Shown: positions 26,061 to 39,495 of the stretch, piece after piece
How positions within the stretch are numbered: position 1 is the stretch's first letter
How the letters are laid out: the number at the start of each line of letters is the position of its first letter
DNA from: Valencia hispanica
Lineage: Eukaryota; Chordata; Actinopteri; Cyprinodontiformes; Valenciidae
DNA: 64,000 bases
NCBI GenBank assembly: GCA_963556495.2
Contig: OY747705.1
Span: 34,834,298 to 34,898,297, forward strand
Direction: 5' to 3'
Program-made: the position numbers and the translations under genes
The notes under the pieces: generated by a model
Told to the model about the DNA's origin: nothing
The model's database searches: none
Seen by the model: the letters and a program-made list of their open reading frames with translations, nothing else

Positions 26061-29000
26061 AGGAGCTCAGTTGCTCCAGTGCGTCATCGAGCCACCGTTT
26101 TAGCTCCCCCCCCAAAAAAAATCCTGAACACAGCAATGGTGAAAACCTATACATTACTAACATTTATAATGTGTTTAGCTTTTTCTTTTTAAAACACTGT
26201 CTTAAACATTTTTACAGGTCGCAATTGCAAATTAATCCCTTATACATGTAAAAAGTCAAAAAAATAAAAATAATCGAGGTTTAAAAATAAAATGGCTTTA
26301 AAAAATAAATAAAAAAAATAAATAATATGGGATTTAATTCACATATAGGATATGATTTTATAATCGCTTCAAATGTGAAAAGTAGTTAAAATGCTGTCAG
26401 TTCCACCTCCATTCTAACTCCCATTGCCATGGCTGCTGGTCGAGTAGAAATCCTTGTATTTCAAAGTGGATTGCCGCCAGCCGGCCGCGGTCCATTAGAC
26501 GGAGGCAACCGCCAAAGAAAATGAAGCAGTTGGCCCGCCGGCTTTTCGCCGGCGGCATCTCGCAAGAACTGGGAGTGACGTAGTCGGCGGCAAACGTTTC
26601 ATCCCCGCCAGCGGGACGCACCTATAGCCGACAGCTTACGGCCGGCGGCAAAAAGAAACCGTGCGGATATTTTTTGCTAGCTGGGATATTGGTTAACAAT
26701 AATTCAAACCATTCAGTATCTTGCAATCAACCCAAAAACCAAATGATGGCTAAAATTAGCTAAAATGCTAATGTTAGCTTAAATGCCACAGATAGCATGT
26801 TGGCAAACACTAACATGTTGGTTAACTGTATCTCAATCCATTTTGTATGATCACTTTAGCTATTAAGTCAAAATTAGCTAAAATGTTAATGTTAGCTTAA
26901 ATGCTGGTGTTAGTATAATGGATAACAATAGCAAGTTAGCTTACAATATCTTACTCATTTTATAATGCCTACAATCGCCTAAACATACAAGTCATGTAAA
27001 TGCTTTAAAAAGTAATCACTGTTTTCCAGGTGTTGGAACAGTAAAATGGCCACTGTTGCCTGCTTAGTACCTGAAGTATTTGAAGTCAACTGCAGAAGAC
27101 TTGCTGAAGTGTAATGCACAGAATCACCAGAAAAACGAAAAGTAGTCTACCAACCCTACAACACAGAAAAACTCACAATTAGCTAAAATGCCAGTGTTAC
27201 CTAAAATCAGCTAAATTCAACAATATTACCCAAAACGCTAGCAGTAGCATGTTGGGAAACACTACGACGTTGGTTAAAAGAAGACTTATTATATTCAGTA
27301 AATTGACAACAAGCTACAACACCAGTATTATTGAAAATTAGCTAACATGCTAATGTTAGCTAAAATGCTAGTGTTAGCATGTTGCCAGACACAAACGTAT
27401 TGGTTCACAATAATTCAATCCATTTAGTATAAGAAAAATATGCTTAAAGGGAAGTGAATTATCTTAAATTTTGGTACTAATTGATATACTAGTGTTAGCC
27501 TAAATGCTATTGGTAGCATGTTGGCAAACTGTATCATGTTCATTACCATAAACTTATTCCTTTCAGTATGTTAAAATATTATTAATAATTAAATAATTTT
27601 CTTAAACCCCATTGTTAGCTTGAAAGAGCTTAATTGATATGGTTAGTAAAAAAGCTATTGGTAGCATGTTGGCAAAGATGAACATTTAGGGTAACATCAA
27701 CTCAAACCCTTCAGTATGTTAAAATTAACTCAAAACCCAAATGATAGATACAATTAGCTAAAATGCAAATGTTAGCTAAATGCTAATGTTAGCTAAAATA
27801 CCACAGATAGCATGTTGGCAAACATCAACATGTTGGTTAACAGTAACTCAATCGATTAATATTATTTTTAATATTGGATATTAATTTTAGCTGTTAAGTT
27901 AAAATGATCTAAATTCCTATTGTTAGCTTGAATAAGCTAAATTGTTATGGTTAGTAAAAAAGCTATTGATAACATGTTGGCAAACATGAACACATTGGTT
28001 AACTATAACTCAACCCATTTAGTGTGTTAAAATCAAACCAAAAACCAAATGATAGCTAAAATTAGCTAAAATGCTAATGTTAGCTAAAATGTCATAGATA
28101 CCATGTTGGTAAACACCAACATGTTGGTTAACAGTAACTCAATCCATTAATCATTTTAATTTTAGCTGTTAAGTCAAAATAATATAAAATCCCATTGTTA
28201 GCTTGAATTAGCTAAATTGCTATGGTTAGTAAAAAAACTATTGATAGCATGTTGGCAAACATAAACATATTGGTTAACAATTACACAACCCATTCAGTAT
28301 GTTAAAATCAACCCAAAAACCAAATGATAGCTAAAATGCCACAGATAGCATGTTAGCAAACACTAACATGTTGGTTAACTGTATCTCAATCCATTCTGTA
28401 TGTTAACTTTAGCTATTATGTCAAAATTAGCTAAAATGCTAATGTTAGCTTAAATGCCACAGAAAGCATGTTGGCAAACACTAACATAATCGTTACCATG
28501 AACTTAATGCTTTCAGTATGATAAAATCTTCCTCAAGTGCAAATATTAGCTGAAATGTTGGTAAGTGCCAACATGTTGGTTAACATTAACTCAATCCACT
28601 CATTATGTTAATTTTGGTTGTTAAGTCAAAATTAGCTGAAATTCCATTGTTAGCCTGAAAGACTTAAATTGCTATGGTTAGAAAAAAAGCTATTGCTAGC
28701 ATGTTTCCATACATGAACATATTGGTTAACAATAACAACCCATTCAGTTTGTTAAAATAAACCCAAAAACCAAATGATAGCTAAAATTAGCTAAAATGCC
28801 GATGTTAGCTAAAATGATAATGTTAGCTAAAATCCCACAGATGTCTTGTTGGTAAACACTAACATGTTGGTTAACTTTATCTTAATCCATTCATTTTGTT
28901 AACTTTAGCTATTAAGTCAAAATTACCTAAAAGGCTAAAGTTAGCTAAAATGCTAATGTTAGCTAACATGCCACAGATGGCATGTTGTCAAACACTAACA

Positions 29001-30640
29001 TGTTGGTTAACTGTATCTCAATCCATTCAGTAGGTTAACTTTAGCTATTAAGTCAAAATTAGCTAAAATGCTAATGTTAGCTTAAATGCTAGTGTTAGTA
29101 TAATGGATAACAATAGTAAGTTAGCTAACAATATCCTACTTCATTTATAATGCCTAAGATTGCCTAAACACACAAATCTGTGTAAATGCCATTTAAAAGT
29201 AATCCCTGTTTTCCAGGTGTTGGAACAGTACAATGGCCACTGTTGCCTGCCTAGTGCCTGAAGTATTTGAAGTCAACTGTAGAAGACTTGCTGAAGTGTA
29301 ATGCAGCAGAAAAAAGAAAAGTAGTCTACCAACCCTACCGCATAGAAAAACTCACAATTAGCTCAAATGCCAGTGTTACCTAAAATCAGCTAAATTCCAA
29401 TTATTACCCAAAACGCTAGTAGTAGCATGTTGGGAAAGACAACTATGTTTGTTAAAAGAAGACTTATCAGCTAAATTCCAAATATTACCAAAAATGCTAG
29501 TAGTAGAATGTTGGGAAACACAACTATGTTGGTTAAAAGAAGACTTATTATATTCAGTAAATTGACAACAAGCTATAACTCCAATATTATTGAAAATTAA
29601 TATGCTAATGTTAGCTAAAATGTGAGTGGTAGCATGTTGACAAACACAGACCTGTTAGTTAACCATGATTCAATCAATTCAGTATAATAAAAATATACTT
29701 AAAGGGAAGTGTTAGCTGAATTAGCTTAAATTTTTATACTAACGGATATATTAGTGTTAGCTTAAATGCTAGTGGTAGCATGTTGGCAAACAGTATCATG
29801 TTCATTACCATAAACTTAATCCTTTCAGTGTGTTAAAATATTCTAAACAATTAAATGATTATCTAAAATCCCATTGTTAGCTTGAATGAGCTAAATTGCT
29901 ATGGTTAGCAAAAAAGCTATTTGTAGTATGTTGGCAACCATGAATACATTGGTTAACAATAATTTAACTAATTGAGTTTGTTCAAATCAACCCAAAAACC
30001 AAATAATAGCTAATGTTAGCTAAAATGCTAATGTTAGCTAAAATGCCACAGATAGCATGCTGGCAAACACTAACATGTTCGTTACCATGAACTTAATCCT
30101 TTCAGTATGTTAAAATCTTCCTAAAATACTAATATTAGTGAACATTAGCTAAAATGCTCATGTTAGCTTAAATGCTAGAGATAGCATGTTGGTAAACACC
30201 AACATGTTGGTTAACATTAACTCAATCCATCCATTATGTTAATTTTAGCAGTTAAGTCAAAATTTGCTAAAACGTTATTGTTAGCTTAAATGAGCTACAT
30301 TGCAATGGTTAGTAAAAAAGCTATTGGTAGCATGTTGGCAAACATGGACATATTGGTTAACAATAATTCAAACCATTCAGTATGTTACAATCAACCCAAA
30401 AACCAAATGATAGCTAAAATTAGCTAAAATGCTAATGTTAGCTTAAATGCCACAGATAGCATGTTGGCAAACACTAACATGTTGGTTAACTGTATCTCAA
30501 TCCATTCTGTTTGTTAACTTTAGCTATTAAGACAAAATTAGCTAAAATGATAATGTTAGCTTAAATGCTAATGTTAGTATAATGGATAACAAGATCAAGT
30601 TAGCTAACAATATCTTACTCCATTTATAATGACAAGAGAA

Positions 30641-32131
30641 CAGGATCTCAAGAGTTTGAATAGATTCACACTAATAAAGAATAAAGAGAAACAGGATCTC
30701 AAGAGTGTGAATGCCTACAGGATTCACACTAATAAACTACTTTTGGGGAAAATAAGCAACATCACTCGGTCACCTCAAAGTTGGGGTGTCTTCCAAGCAT
30801 TTCTTTTTTTAATTTTCCCATTTTTATTTCCCATCAATAATTTTTATATGGTTTTTTGGTTGTTGCAACTTTGTGGTTCTTTATGTATTTGAAAACCAAA
30901 TTACTTACTACCAGACATGTGTACTACCCTATTTATTTATTATTTTCACCTAAATAATATTCGGGTTACAAACTAACTGATTTCTCCATGTAGGTTACTT
31001 GCATGTTACTTTTCAGCAAAAATCTATATAAAAAGCAGAAGTCCTCTCAATGAATGTATCCTATAAAAAAAAAACCAGGAAAGAAATGTTACAAACAATT
31101 GTTAAATGATGCTGAAAAGACATCAAACACAAACGACAGCAAGTAACTTCATGTTTGAAGAAAAGCTTGCCTTAAAATGACAGACTATGACAGTTATGCC
31201 CAACATGGTTTACACTCCTGGCATTTTTAGGTTTATGAACATGTTTTGAGAGATGCCTGTCTCATTCCTTATAAGAAAAAATATCATTGGTCAATATAAA
31301 ATAATTTTAAATCTAAATCTGTCAGTGGTATGAATGTCAATGTAGTAGATTGCAACAGATCATGTACGTTATGCATGGCATTTGCACATATTTTTGCATA
31401 ATACATTGACAACTCTAAATGAAGTTCAACAAACTGTGATATAACCACATACAAAATAAATATTGTAGAGCTTTTAACCCAAAATTAGAGATATTACTTT
31501 CAAACTGTAGCAAAGGGATCCCAGCAGGCTGCTGAGATAGCTGGAAATTTCTATTACTTTCTTTGGCAGAGAATGACTTCCTCTAACAGTGTGTGTGCTC
31601 CAGGTGGACTGTTCTCGACCTCAGTGTTCTGTCTTAAGAGGCTCATGGCAAACCACACAAAGCAACAGACACTTAAAATTTCATTCAGATTAATTTTGCT
31701 TTGCTTTTGTTTTGTCCACAGGCAGTTTTTCAAAATACTAAAGTGGTATAATTGCTCAGAATTTCATTGACTTTTTACAACTAATAAAGACTAATAAAAG
31801 TTATCTATTGTCACAGCGCTTTGGAGGATTAAGAAATCTGGACTTTAAATTTGGCAAAGCTATTTCAGTTGAGCCATTTTATTTCAGTCTTTACAATACT
31901 AAATATTGATTTGGGTTCTATGCATCTGCTACTTTCAGTACTTAACTGCCTCACACTGGAGTGAGGACAATTCTTTCACCTTTGCAATAATTTTCTTATT
32001 CTGTTTGCATAATTCCAACAGAAAGCATAAATAAACATAGCAAATGTGTTCATAATTCAGTTATGTTGCAATTATTGAATGCAATAATTTTGTTAAAAAT
32101 GTATCAGGCAAAAGGGTAAAAGTAATTAGAA

Positions 32132-32135
<4 letters not shown>
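30641..32135. other. unique AT-rich DNA
   Basis: A short direct repeat (AACAGGATCTCAAGAG, with GATTCACACTAATAAA) occurs twice at 30640-30735. Nothing else was recognised. Confidence 0.5.
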
Positions 32136-32206
<71 letters not shown>

Positions 32207-32263
32207 TTAAGATTTCATCTTTTAAATATGTGAAGGTGTTTCACAACCCCCCCCCCCCCCCCC
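32136..32263. repeat. (TA)n run and C17 homopolymer
   Basis: TA repeat at 32136-32203, then 17 consecutive C at 32247-32263. Both are difficult for polymerases and sequencing, so lengths may be wrong. Confidence 0.9.
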
Positions 32264-33837
32264 TTAGATCATCAAGATTCTGGCATAATTAACACATTAA
32301 TCATATTCTACTCTATGTAGGCACATGTACATTGCAGTGGTGCAGCATGCAATATTACTGTTTTCAAAATATTTTTCTTTTGCTGTCATTGTCACATTTT
32401 ATCATATGAAAGAATAGCAAACATGCCTCAACTAATTTTTCAAATAAGATTTGTGTTCGTTACACTCATGTCAATAAAGAAACACAAAGTGCCAATTTAA
32501 CCCAAACAAAATATCTTTGTTTATGGTTACCATTCCATTCTCTCCTACTGAGTAACCAGTGACTCATTAGCAGGGCTCAAAATGTTGCATTCATTTAAAA
32601 CAAACATAAACGTATGAGATAATAAAACCTTTGGATCGCCATGGAACCACTTAATGGGTGGTTTGCATAGCACCAGTTTGTTTTGGAGTCGCGCTGTCAA
32701 TTGTCTCATCTTCTTCTGGCAGACACTTGTAATGTAAAACAGACCAAGATTGCTTCCCTAATTTCCCCTTAAAGCTTCCGTTCATGTCACTTGCTGGTAC
32801 TGTGGGGGAAAAATGGCCAGCCGCCTGGGTATGAAGGCTCATGTAGACTAGTGGATTTTGCATTAGACCACCAAAATAAACTTGAGCTAAGACTGCTCAA
32901 TGTTCTTATCTTAGGGATTAAGTTGTGCCATTCGCCTGCCTGGCAGGAAGGGGATGGTGACACCAATTCCCATTTTCACATTCCCATGACGACAGTCTCT
33001 GTCCTAGCCATTAGGTGAACACTACCCTGCTTCCTTCCCCACAGTCCTGGAAGAAGGCTGAAGTGTTATTTTATAAGCTGGAGTGGAGCTTTGGACCAAA
33101 AGGCCAAAAAACCTTCAGTGACTCACAGTCTTTTGAAAAGGAACATTGTGTGAGTTCATTGTTGGGGAACACTTTATCATCATTTCTTCAGGGGAGTGCA
33201 AAATTTTTAGATCTCACTTTTGAGGGCTTTTACCCCATAATAACTGTCAGAAAACTGACTGGTGAAGTTGCACCTAAAATCAGTTTAACCCCCTCTGCGA
33301 ATTAAGTTGATTGGCAGAACTCAAACATTTTCAGGAGTTTACAATAACCGCAATAACCACAAAAAACCCCAACAAAATGACATTTTAAACAGTTAAGTAA
33401 AACTAAAATTACAAGTATTATATCCTTATTTAACTATACTTTCAATAACTACTGCAGTCTTGAAGCCATTTAACCTCCTCAGTAGAATTCTATAAAGGAA
33501 GCACACATTTGCAAATCAAGTATGTTTCTCAACTCCACCTGATGCAACCAATCAAGGGTTTCATTTGATGCATCAGGTGTGCTTAAGATGTAACACCTCA
33601 AATACCTAAACTGCTGACAGTGACATTTCATAATTTGACTGAAATATAGCTAAGTCAAAATAATTTTCCAAAAAGAGAATATTGCAAAAACACTGACTGA
33701 ATATTCTTAAATATTCTAGAATATTCTAAAAGTTACAGCTGTAAACATAGTTCGCAACACTAATTTATAGAAACAGTGGACAATTATATGGAGCAGAAAG
33801 AGGGAGCTAATAACAGCTGCTACAAAATTCCGGAGAT
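32264..33837. other. mostly unique DNA; 33480-33680 may be a worn transposon 5' flank
   Basis: The phrases near 33560-33620 (CATCAGGTGTGCTTAAGATG, ACACCTCAAATACCTAAACTG) resemble leader sequence upstream of some fish Tc1-type transposase genes and precede the remnant at 33838. Otherwise no gene was recognised. Confidence 0.35.
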
Positions 33838-34480
33838 TTTTTGCTGGTTAAACATTACTAATTGTAAAAGACCTGCAGTAAGACTTTGTGGGAGCAGTCA
33901 TTGAATTTTCAGCTTACACAGTAATGGAAATACTAAACCTGGTTTTATGTCTGAGCTCCGAGATGTACACCACTACTGAAACAAAAACACAAAAAGCTCG
34001 GTTCCAATTCGATTACAGCTTTATAAATGAGCAAAATAAGTGTTTAGGATTCTGTTCTGTGGAACAGTGACACAAAGCTGGAATGTCTTGCTCCTATGGA
34101 TCAGTAATGTCTAAAGGTGAAAGAATGAAGCCTATCCTGAAAAGAACATCATATCTACAGTGAAGCATGGCAGCAACTAAGTAATGCTCTGGCACTGCTT
34201 TGCTTCTTCTAACCTGCAGCATGTGGAGGCTAAAATAAAATCAGTAAGTGCCAGAAAATACTAGGAGACAATGTTATGTCATCTGTGAAGAAGCTGAACC
34301 TTAGGCCTCATTGGATCAGGACAGCGATTTTAACCATACTTCAAAGATACCAGAGTTGCCGTATTACTTGCCTTGGTTGCAGCATGCAAACTGTGTGTGG
34401 TTGTGATTCACCTCTTGCAAGAGGTCATAAGGGCAAAATGTTGCTCTTATGCAACTTATGCAAGCAGTGAATGTGCTTGT
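33838..34480 (+). pseudogene. heavily decayed Tc1-type transposase
   Basis: Scattered over three frames are pieces in the order expected for a Tc1-type transposase: a DTKLE segment near 34072, a STVKHGS-type segment near 34160 in the position of the glycine-rich box, an SVMLW-like piece, and then SSVKKLNLRPHWI (34279-34317), which in intact genes precedes the second catalytic Asp. No inverted repeats were found and every frame has several stops, so it is old. Confidence 0.5.
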
Positions 34481-35866
34481 CATGGAGGAATTGAATGATT
34501 TTAAGAAAAGTGTAATTTAATGTTTACTTTGGAAAATGGACATGTAAAATTTGTGTTGAATTGTATAAACGGTTCTTTTTTTCTGTTTATTTATTGTAAA
34601 CAGCTGCTAATGTTTATACTCTGCAAATAAACCTAATTTGCATTAGGATCAAATCGTTTTAATTCCAACTATCTATTTTTGTTTTATTTATTGGTTTTGG
34701 ACTTTTGAAGTTTTTTTTAGAGGAATGCTCTTCCATGGCTTCAGTGTTTAAATTATTCCTCGGCATTTACTAGGAAAACATGATTTAAAAACAGATATTC
34801 CACTTGATGGGAGATATTTGTTCCATAGCTATCTGTTTATCTAAGCCAACTCAAAATAAATCCTTTGCAGGCTGGAAAGTGGTGGACATGTAACAGTGAT
34901 AAATGCTGTATATGACTGAAATTGCAATTTTGACATGAGCATGCTCATGTTGCATCTCATTTTAATGAACTAGGCAAGACTGGCTTATAACAGAAAGATG
35001 CAGAGAGACTTGAACCTTTTCTGTACTACTCTTTAGAAAGCCAAAGAAGTTCCGTTTTGAAGTCAGGATGACTGCCAGTCAGTTTCTTATGAGTAATTCG
35101 GGCCACCTTCAGGAAGCAGAAATTGGGTAATTATTTGGAGGAACATGTTTGTAATAGTTTAGATATTTCACAACATCATTTTAAACAAACTGTGTGATGC
35201 TCTTGCAACAAAGGTGGACAGAGCAAACAACTGGGAGTTTCCCTACCTGCCTCACTCTCACTTTTCAAGCATACGACAAAAAGCTCTTACAGCCTGTTTT
35301 CTGTGCTGTACTTTTAGAAACTTCTTTGATCAATAGTGCAAACAATGAGGAAGAAACACCAGGTTATAAAAAACAGAAAAACATAAATCAGAGAAAAAAA
35401 CAGATTTTCTTCTTCAAACATTTGTTACACTCTTTCTTATCTTGTCATATATGTTGGCATATCTCAAAACACGTTTTACACAGGTTCAGATGTAAAGAAG
35501 GGAAGTGCATTTGAAATGTCAAATCTTTTCATGTCTGTGTGTGTGTATTCGGATAAATGGTGTAAAATTTGCAGTGCATTTCTGCCTCAGCAATGTATAA
35601 CTTATTTTTGTCATTCCTTCATGTCTTGTCTTTTGTCATTCCATACTGAATAATCACCTGACCAATTTGGGTTGAAAATTAATTGCTTTATACATTGATT
35701 GAGATAATGACAATGGGTCTAACTCCTTTCCTGTAGTAGCCACTTCAGGCAGGAAACAATTAGTCTCTGAAAGAGAAAAAATGTTATAGATATTTTTATG
35801 GTGTATGCAGGCATCAGATTCCAACTGTGTATTAGAATATCTTATATATATATATACACACACAGA
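34481..35866. other. unique AT-rich DNA
   Basis: The longest open frame (35194-35514) has no recognised motif. No repeat family was identified apart from a short TA/CA run at 35843-35864. Confidence 0.45.
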
Positions 35867-36637
35867 CCCTTTCCAAAAAAGATTTATATCATGGAAAAGT
35901 TTATGTATTTCCATGATTCCATTCAAAACTTCCATAGATTACAGATCCAAGGCCCATAACTTAAGTATTTAGTTGTTCATATGTACATAACTTGGGTTTC
36001 CAGCTCTTTCCAGCTCTCAAACCCACGAAATCAGGAATTCGAAAAATCAGAATAATGTGAAGAAGTCACCATTTACTTCTCAGTTTTTGAAGAAAAAAAG
36101 AAAGAAATTAAGATCAAATGAAATCAATCAAAATATGGTACTTTCAAAACGATATGTCAATCTTCAATACTTGGTAGGGAATCCCTTTGCCTTAATCACT
36201 GCCTCTACATTCTGGTAGAGTGATGCGGTAATCTTGGATTTAGGAAAGCAGAGTTTACCAACACCTGTACCAGGCATTGCACCCCAAATCATGACTGACT
36301 GTAGATATTTCACACTGGACCTCAAGCAGCTTGGGTTTTGTTCCTCACCCGTCTTCTTCCAAACCCTTGGACCTTGTTGAAACCCTAATTTCTTTCTTTT
36401 TTTCTGCAAAAACTGAGAAGTAAATGGTGATTTCTTCACAGTATTCTAATGTTTTGAATGCCCGTTTTCGTGGATTTTTATGAGCTGGAACCCCAAATTA
36501 TGTAAAAATTAACAACTAAATACTTGAAATCGTTTACGTTATGGGCCCTGAATCTATCATCAGGAAGTTTAACATTTTAAATGGAATTATGGAAATAAAT
36601 AAACTTTTACATGATATAATTTTTTTTTTGCAAAGGG
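35867..36637 (-). mobile_element. internally deleted Tc1-type transposon
   Basis: 771 bp with long inverted repeats: CCCTTTCCAAAAAAGATTTA on the left and, reversed from the right, CCCTTTGCAAAAAA then ATTATATCATG and AAGTTTATTTATTTCCAT. Inner parts also pair (CCATTTACTTCTCAGTTTTTG near 36070 with its reverse complement near 36406). TA is present at the right flank only. Most of the transposase is missing. The fragment at 6867-7097 is the same family. Confidence 0.8.
36164..36439 (-). pseudogene. Tc1-type transposase remnant
   Basis: The minus frame keeps a short catalytic-core piece (SVMIWGAMPGTGVGKLCF, the box usually written SVMVWGAM) and the terminal residues VIKAKGFPTKY, joined by a deletion that removed the second Asp and the Glu regions. 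It cannot be active. Confidence 0.8.
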
Positions 36638-36779
36638 TATATGTATATATGTATGTGTGATTTATTCTGACTGAATAAAATATTACTCTTGTATTATTTT
36701 CATGATTTGTAAGAGAGTTGATCATGAAAATCTCATAAAGATAAGTACGACTTTGACTGAAAAGAAAAATAAACAATTA

Positions 36780-36957
36780 AATGTGTTTTTTTGCATATAG
36801 GATACTTTGTTAGTTAATGACTTGATTTGTTTTGTCTCACAGAAACCTGGCTAGAGCTAGAGGATTATGTCATTAAAAATAAGTCAACCTAAATTTTCAC
36901 AGTCCTCAAAGTACTGGTCAACAAGGAGGAGTAGCAACCATTTGTCATTCAGATTTT
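36780..36957 (+). pseudogene. CR1/L2-type LINE endonuclease start
   Basis: Broken frames give VNDLICFVSQKPG-like and LTETWL-like pieces, comparable with 14770-14840, then GGVATICHSDF. It is cut off at about 36957 by the next unit. Confidence 0.55.
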
Positions 36958-37660
36958 GTCATGGTTTTGTTAAGCCTGACCCACAGGAGAAACTCTCAGG
37001 AGAAAAGAAATATTTTTAAAGTTTATCAAAGATGGTTTTCTGGAGAGTGAGATCAAGAACTGGGGATGTGCTAGGGACTGAGAGAGAAGGATATGGAGAA
37101 AGGAGCAGCTGGGGACAGGGAGCAGGAACACTGGAACGGGAGAAGAGGAGGCTTGGATACTGGAATACTGAGTAGGATGAAAAAGCTTACTGAAGGTGAT
37201 GGTTGAGAATGCCAGTGAGGAGTAAGTGGATCCTGGGTGATGGTTTGTGTGGAGGCTATCCAGGAGTTGAAGATTACTGAGGTGGTTATCCGGGAGATGA
37301 TGATGGTTTGGATACTGGAGGTAAGCTGAGATGTGAGATGAAGTCTGGAAGTCTGAGGTTAATGAATCAGATGGAGAACTTACAGGTGGGTATTGGAGGG
37401 TGGACATGAGGCGATCCAAGGGAGCGGGCAGAGGAATGACTGGAGGATGAACATGGAACAGGGAACTAGGCTGCCAGTTGTGGAAGTTGAACCAGAGATT
37501 GACTTGAACGTAGCTGGGAGGATTCTTGGAGGGAGTAAGACCAGAGCGTGGAAACCTGGAGATGAGACAAGGAAGGTAAATTTCATGAAATATACTTGGA
37601 AGGTGAACAGCTAGGAAATAATCTTCATAAAGCAGAAGCTCGGGAGAATCTTAGCACGGT
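36958..37660 (-). repeat. possible solo LTR or other insertion in the LINE
   Basis: On the minus strand this is pyrimidine-rich, Ser/Pro/His-coding by composition (a 149-codon open frame at 36970-37419) and ends ...AAAACCATGACA. That resembles LTR ends of fish gypsy elements, for example the CCTGACA end at 11257. No matching direct repeat could be fixed. The open frame has no recognisable domain and I do not call it a gene. Confidence 0.35.
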
Positions 37661-37859
37661 GTACCAGATTTAAGTTAACATTCAGGCACTGGACTGGCTG
37701 CCTGTTCCTTGTATCCTCCAGTTAATGATGAATAGCTTGACACACACCTTCATGTCTCCGCCCAAGAGAGCTGAACACTGGTGCCTCTGCAGCTCCCTCC
37801 AGTGGATAATCTGTGGAATGGCTTCAAAGCAGAACCACCGCAAAAACCAAAAGCCCAGT
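37661..37859. repeat. short unclassified repeat
   Basis: The phrase GCCTCTGCAGCTCCCTCCAG near 37780 is one I associate with repeated fish DNA. It lies between the LTR-like unit and the LINE. Confidence 0.3.
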
Positions 37860-39493
37860 ATTCTAACCGATTTATTAATTAATCCCAGACGAAATAATAG
37901 TTACAGTTCTTTTGAACATCTAACCCTTAGTTTTCCTCATCCAAGTTGCAAAGCACTAAAACCATTTTTGTTTGTGGTTTTGTATTATCCACCAGACCCT
38001 TACTCTCAATTTTTAGATCAGATCTCCGACTTTTTATCAGATTTAGGATTAAATATTGATAATGTCATTATAGTGGGGGTGATTTCAATATTTATGTTGA
38101 CACTGAAAGTGATAGGGTAAATGCAGCCTTTCATGCTATCTTAGACTCAGTTGGCTTTACTCAAAAAGTACAGGGACCCACTCACTCCTGTCAACATACT
38201 GTGGACCTTATACTGAATACGGCATTAAGAAAAAACAGTACTTCCACATAACCCTGTCCTGTCTGCCCATTTTTGATAACTTTTGAATTTATTTTAACTG
38301 AGCATCCCAAACCGGAAAGAAAAATTAATTATAATAGAGCTTTAGAAACAATGCTGTAACAAGTTTTAAAGAATCTGTTCCAATCTTAATTTCTCCAGTA
38401 TCTCAAAGTAACACAATGGAAGGCAACAACTTAATCTCTAACCCTTCACAAACTGATGGTCTAGTTCATAGAGTGACTTCCTCATTGTGTTTGACATTAG
38501 ACAGTGTAGCCCTGCTAAAAAAAGTAGGTAATAAAGTTGGCTGCCTGGTTTAATTCAGAGCTGCGTACTTTAAAGCAGAATGCCAGGAAGTTGAAAAGAA
38601 GATGGGGTTCTACACATCTAGAGAATTCCTATTTAACCTGGTAAAAAAGTCTACTGCTGTATAAAAAACACCCTTCAACAAGCTAGAACAGAGCATTTTT
38701 CATCATTAATAGAGGGGAATAATAACAATCTGAGGTTTCTTTTTAATACAGTTGCCAAACTTACACAGTGTCATAGCTCTGTTGAGCCAACTATTCCCCC
38801 TGCTCTAAGTAGTGATGACCATATGGGATTCTTCATAAATAAAATTAATTATTTTTAAACATAAATAAATTGGCATCCTCCCAAACATGATTACTTCTTC
38901 CTCAGTAGGTTAGACATCATCGGAGGGAACTCAAGAACTTCATTTGTGTTTGAACAGTTTTGATTCAGTCGAGCTTTAGGAATTATCAAAAATATTAGCT
39001 TAATCTAAACCATCAGTTTGCATGTTGGACCGAAATTATTTAAAGAAGTGTTCCTTTTGATACCTACCCCCATTTTCTATTCTTATTAAATGGGTATGTA
39101 CCAAAGGATTTTAAAGTTGCTGTAATTAAATTTAAAGAAACGTTCTCTCAATCGAGATGACTTAATAAATTATAGACCTATATCTAATCTTCCTTTCTTA
39201 TCTAACATCCTTGAGAAAATTGTTACTAATCAAGTTTGTGAGCATCTAAACAGTAATGACCTGTTTGAAGAATTTCAGTTAGGTTTTAGAGCTCATAATT
39301 GCACTGAAACAGCACTGGTGAAAGTTGTTAATGATATTTACATGGCATCAGATAATAGACTTGTGTCTGTTCTGGTCTTGTTAGATCGCATTGCTGCTTT
39401 AGACACAGTTGATCACACTCATTCTTCACACTCAAGGGTTACTTCTGGACTACCACGGAGTTCAGTGCTTGGACTAATTCTTTTTACTATATG
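37860..39493 (+). pseudogene. CR1/L2-type LINE: endonuclease and 5' half of reverse transcriptase
   Basis: Frames broken by many stops give the endonuclease middle and end (FVVLYYPPDPYSQFL; DFNIYVDTES-like with the GDFN box damaged; THSCQHTVDLILNT) near 37960-38225. The reverse transcriptase follows: LINYRPISNLPFLSNILEKI near 39160-39220, FQLGFRAHNCTETALVKV near 39270-39330, and LPRSSVLGLILFT near 39450-39490. It continues at 40995 after the Tc1 insertion. Same clade as the pieces at 13260 and 14575. Confidence 0.8.
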
Positions 39494-39495
39494 TA

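Larger units (their letters stand above)
22135..26685 (-). mobile_element. 4.55-kb DNA transposon with TNP2-like and DUF4806 coding modules
   Basis: Inserted in the TTAGCTAA array. The array phrase GGACATATTGGTT is intact at 30346 and is split here, giving a 2-bp AT duplication (22133-22134 and 26686-26687). Ends are short inverted repeats, CCCAGATAGCAA and, reversed, CCCAGCTAGCAA. They are followed by strongly GC-rich subterminal blocks with repeated CCGCCGGCGG-type palindromes (22150-22345; 26470-26650). All recognised coding is on the minus strand: a likely non-coding first exon ending at about 25974 (donor GTAAGT), an open frame at 24167-24925, and four DUF4806 exons at 23165-24176. The superfamily is unsettled. 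The open frame resembles the EnSpm/CACTA TNP2 core, but ends and duplication are not those of CACTA elements. Confidence 0.8.
21240..30640. repeat. degenerate TTAGCTAA-type tandem array with a 2187-bp higher-order repeat
   Basis: About 4.8 kb of array (the 4551-bp insertion at 22135-26685 excluded) is built from loosely repeated phrases at 100-170 bp spacing: TTAGCTAAAATGCTAATGTT, AGCATGTTGGCAAACACTAA, CATGTTGGTTAAC and CAATCCATTCAGTATGTT. TTAGCTAA and GTTAAC are palindromes. A higher-order unit is visible: the block GTTTTCCAGGTGTTGGAACA recurs at 27021 and 29208, and CTGAAGTATTTGAAGTCA at 27071 and 29258, both 2187 bp apart. A related block at 21274 marks a shorter earlier unit. No coding potential. 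Confidence 0.85.
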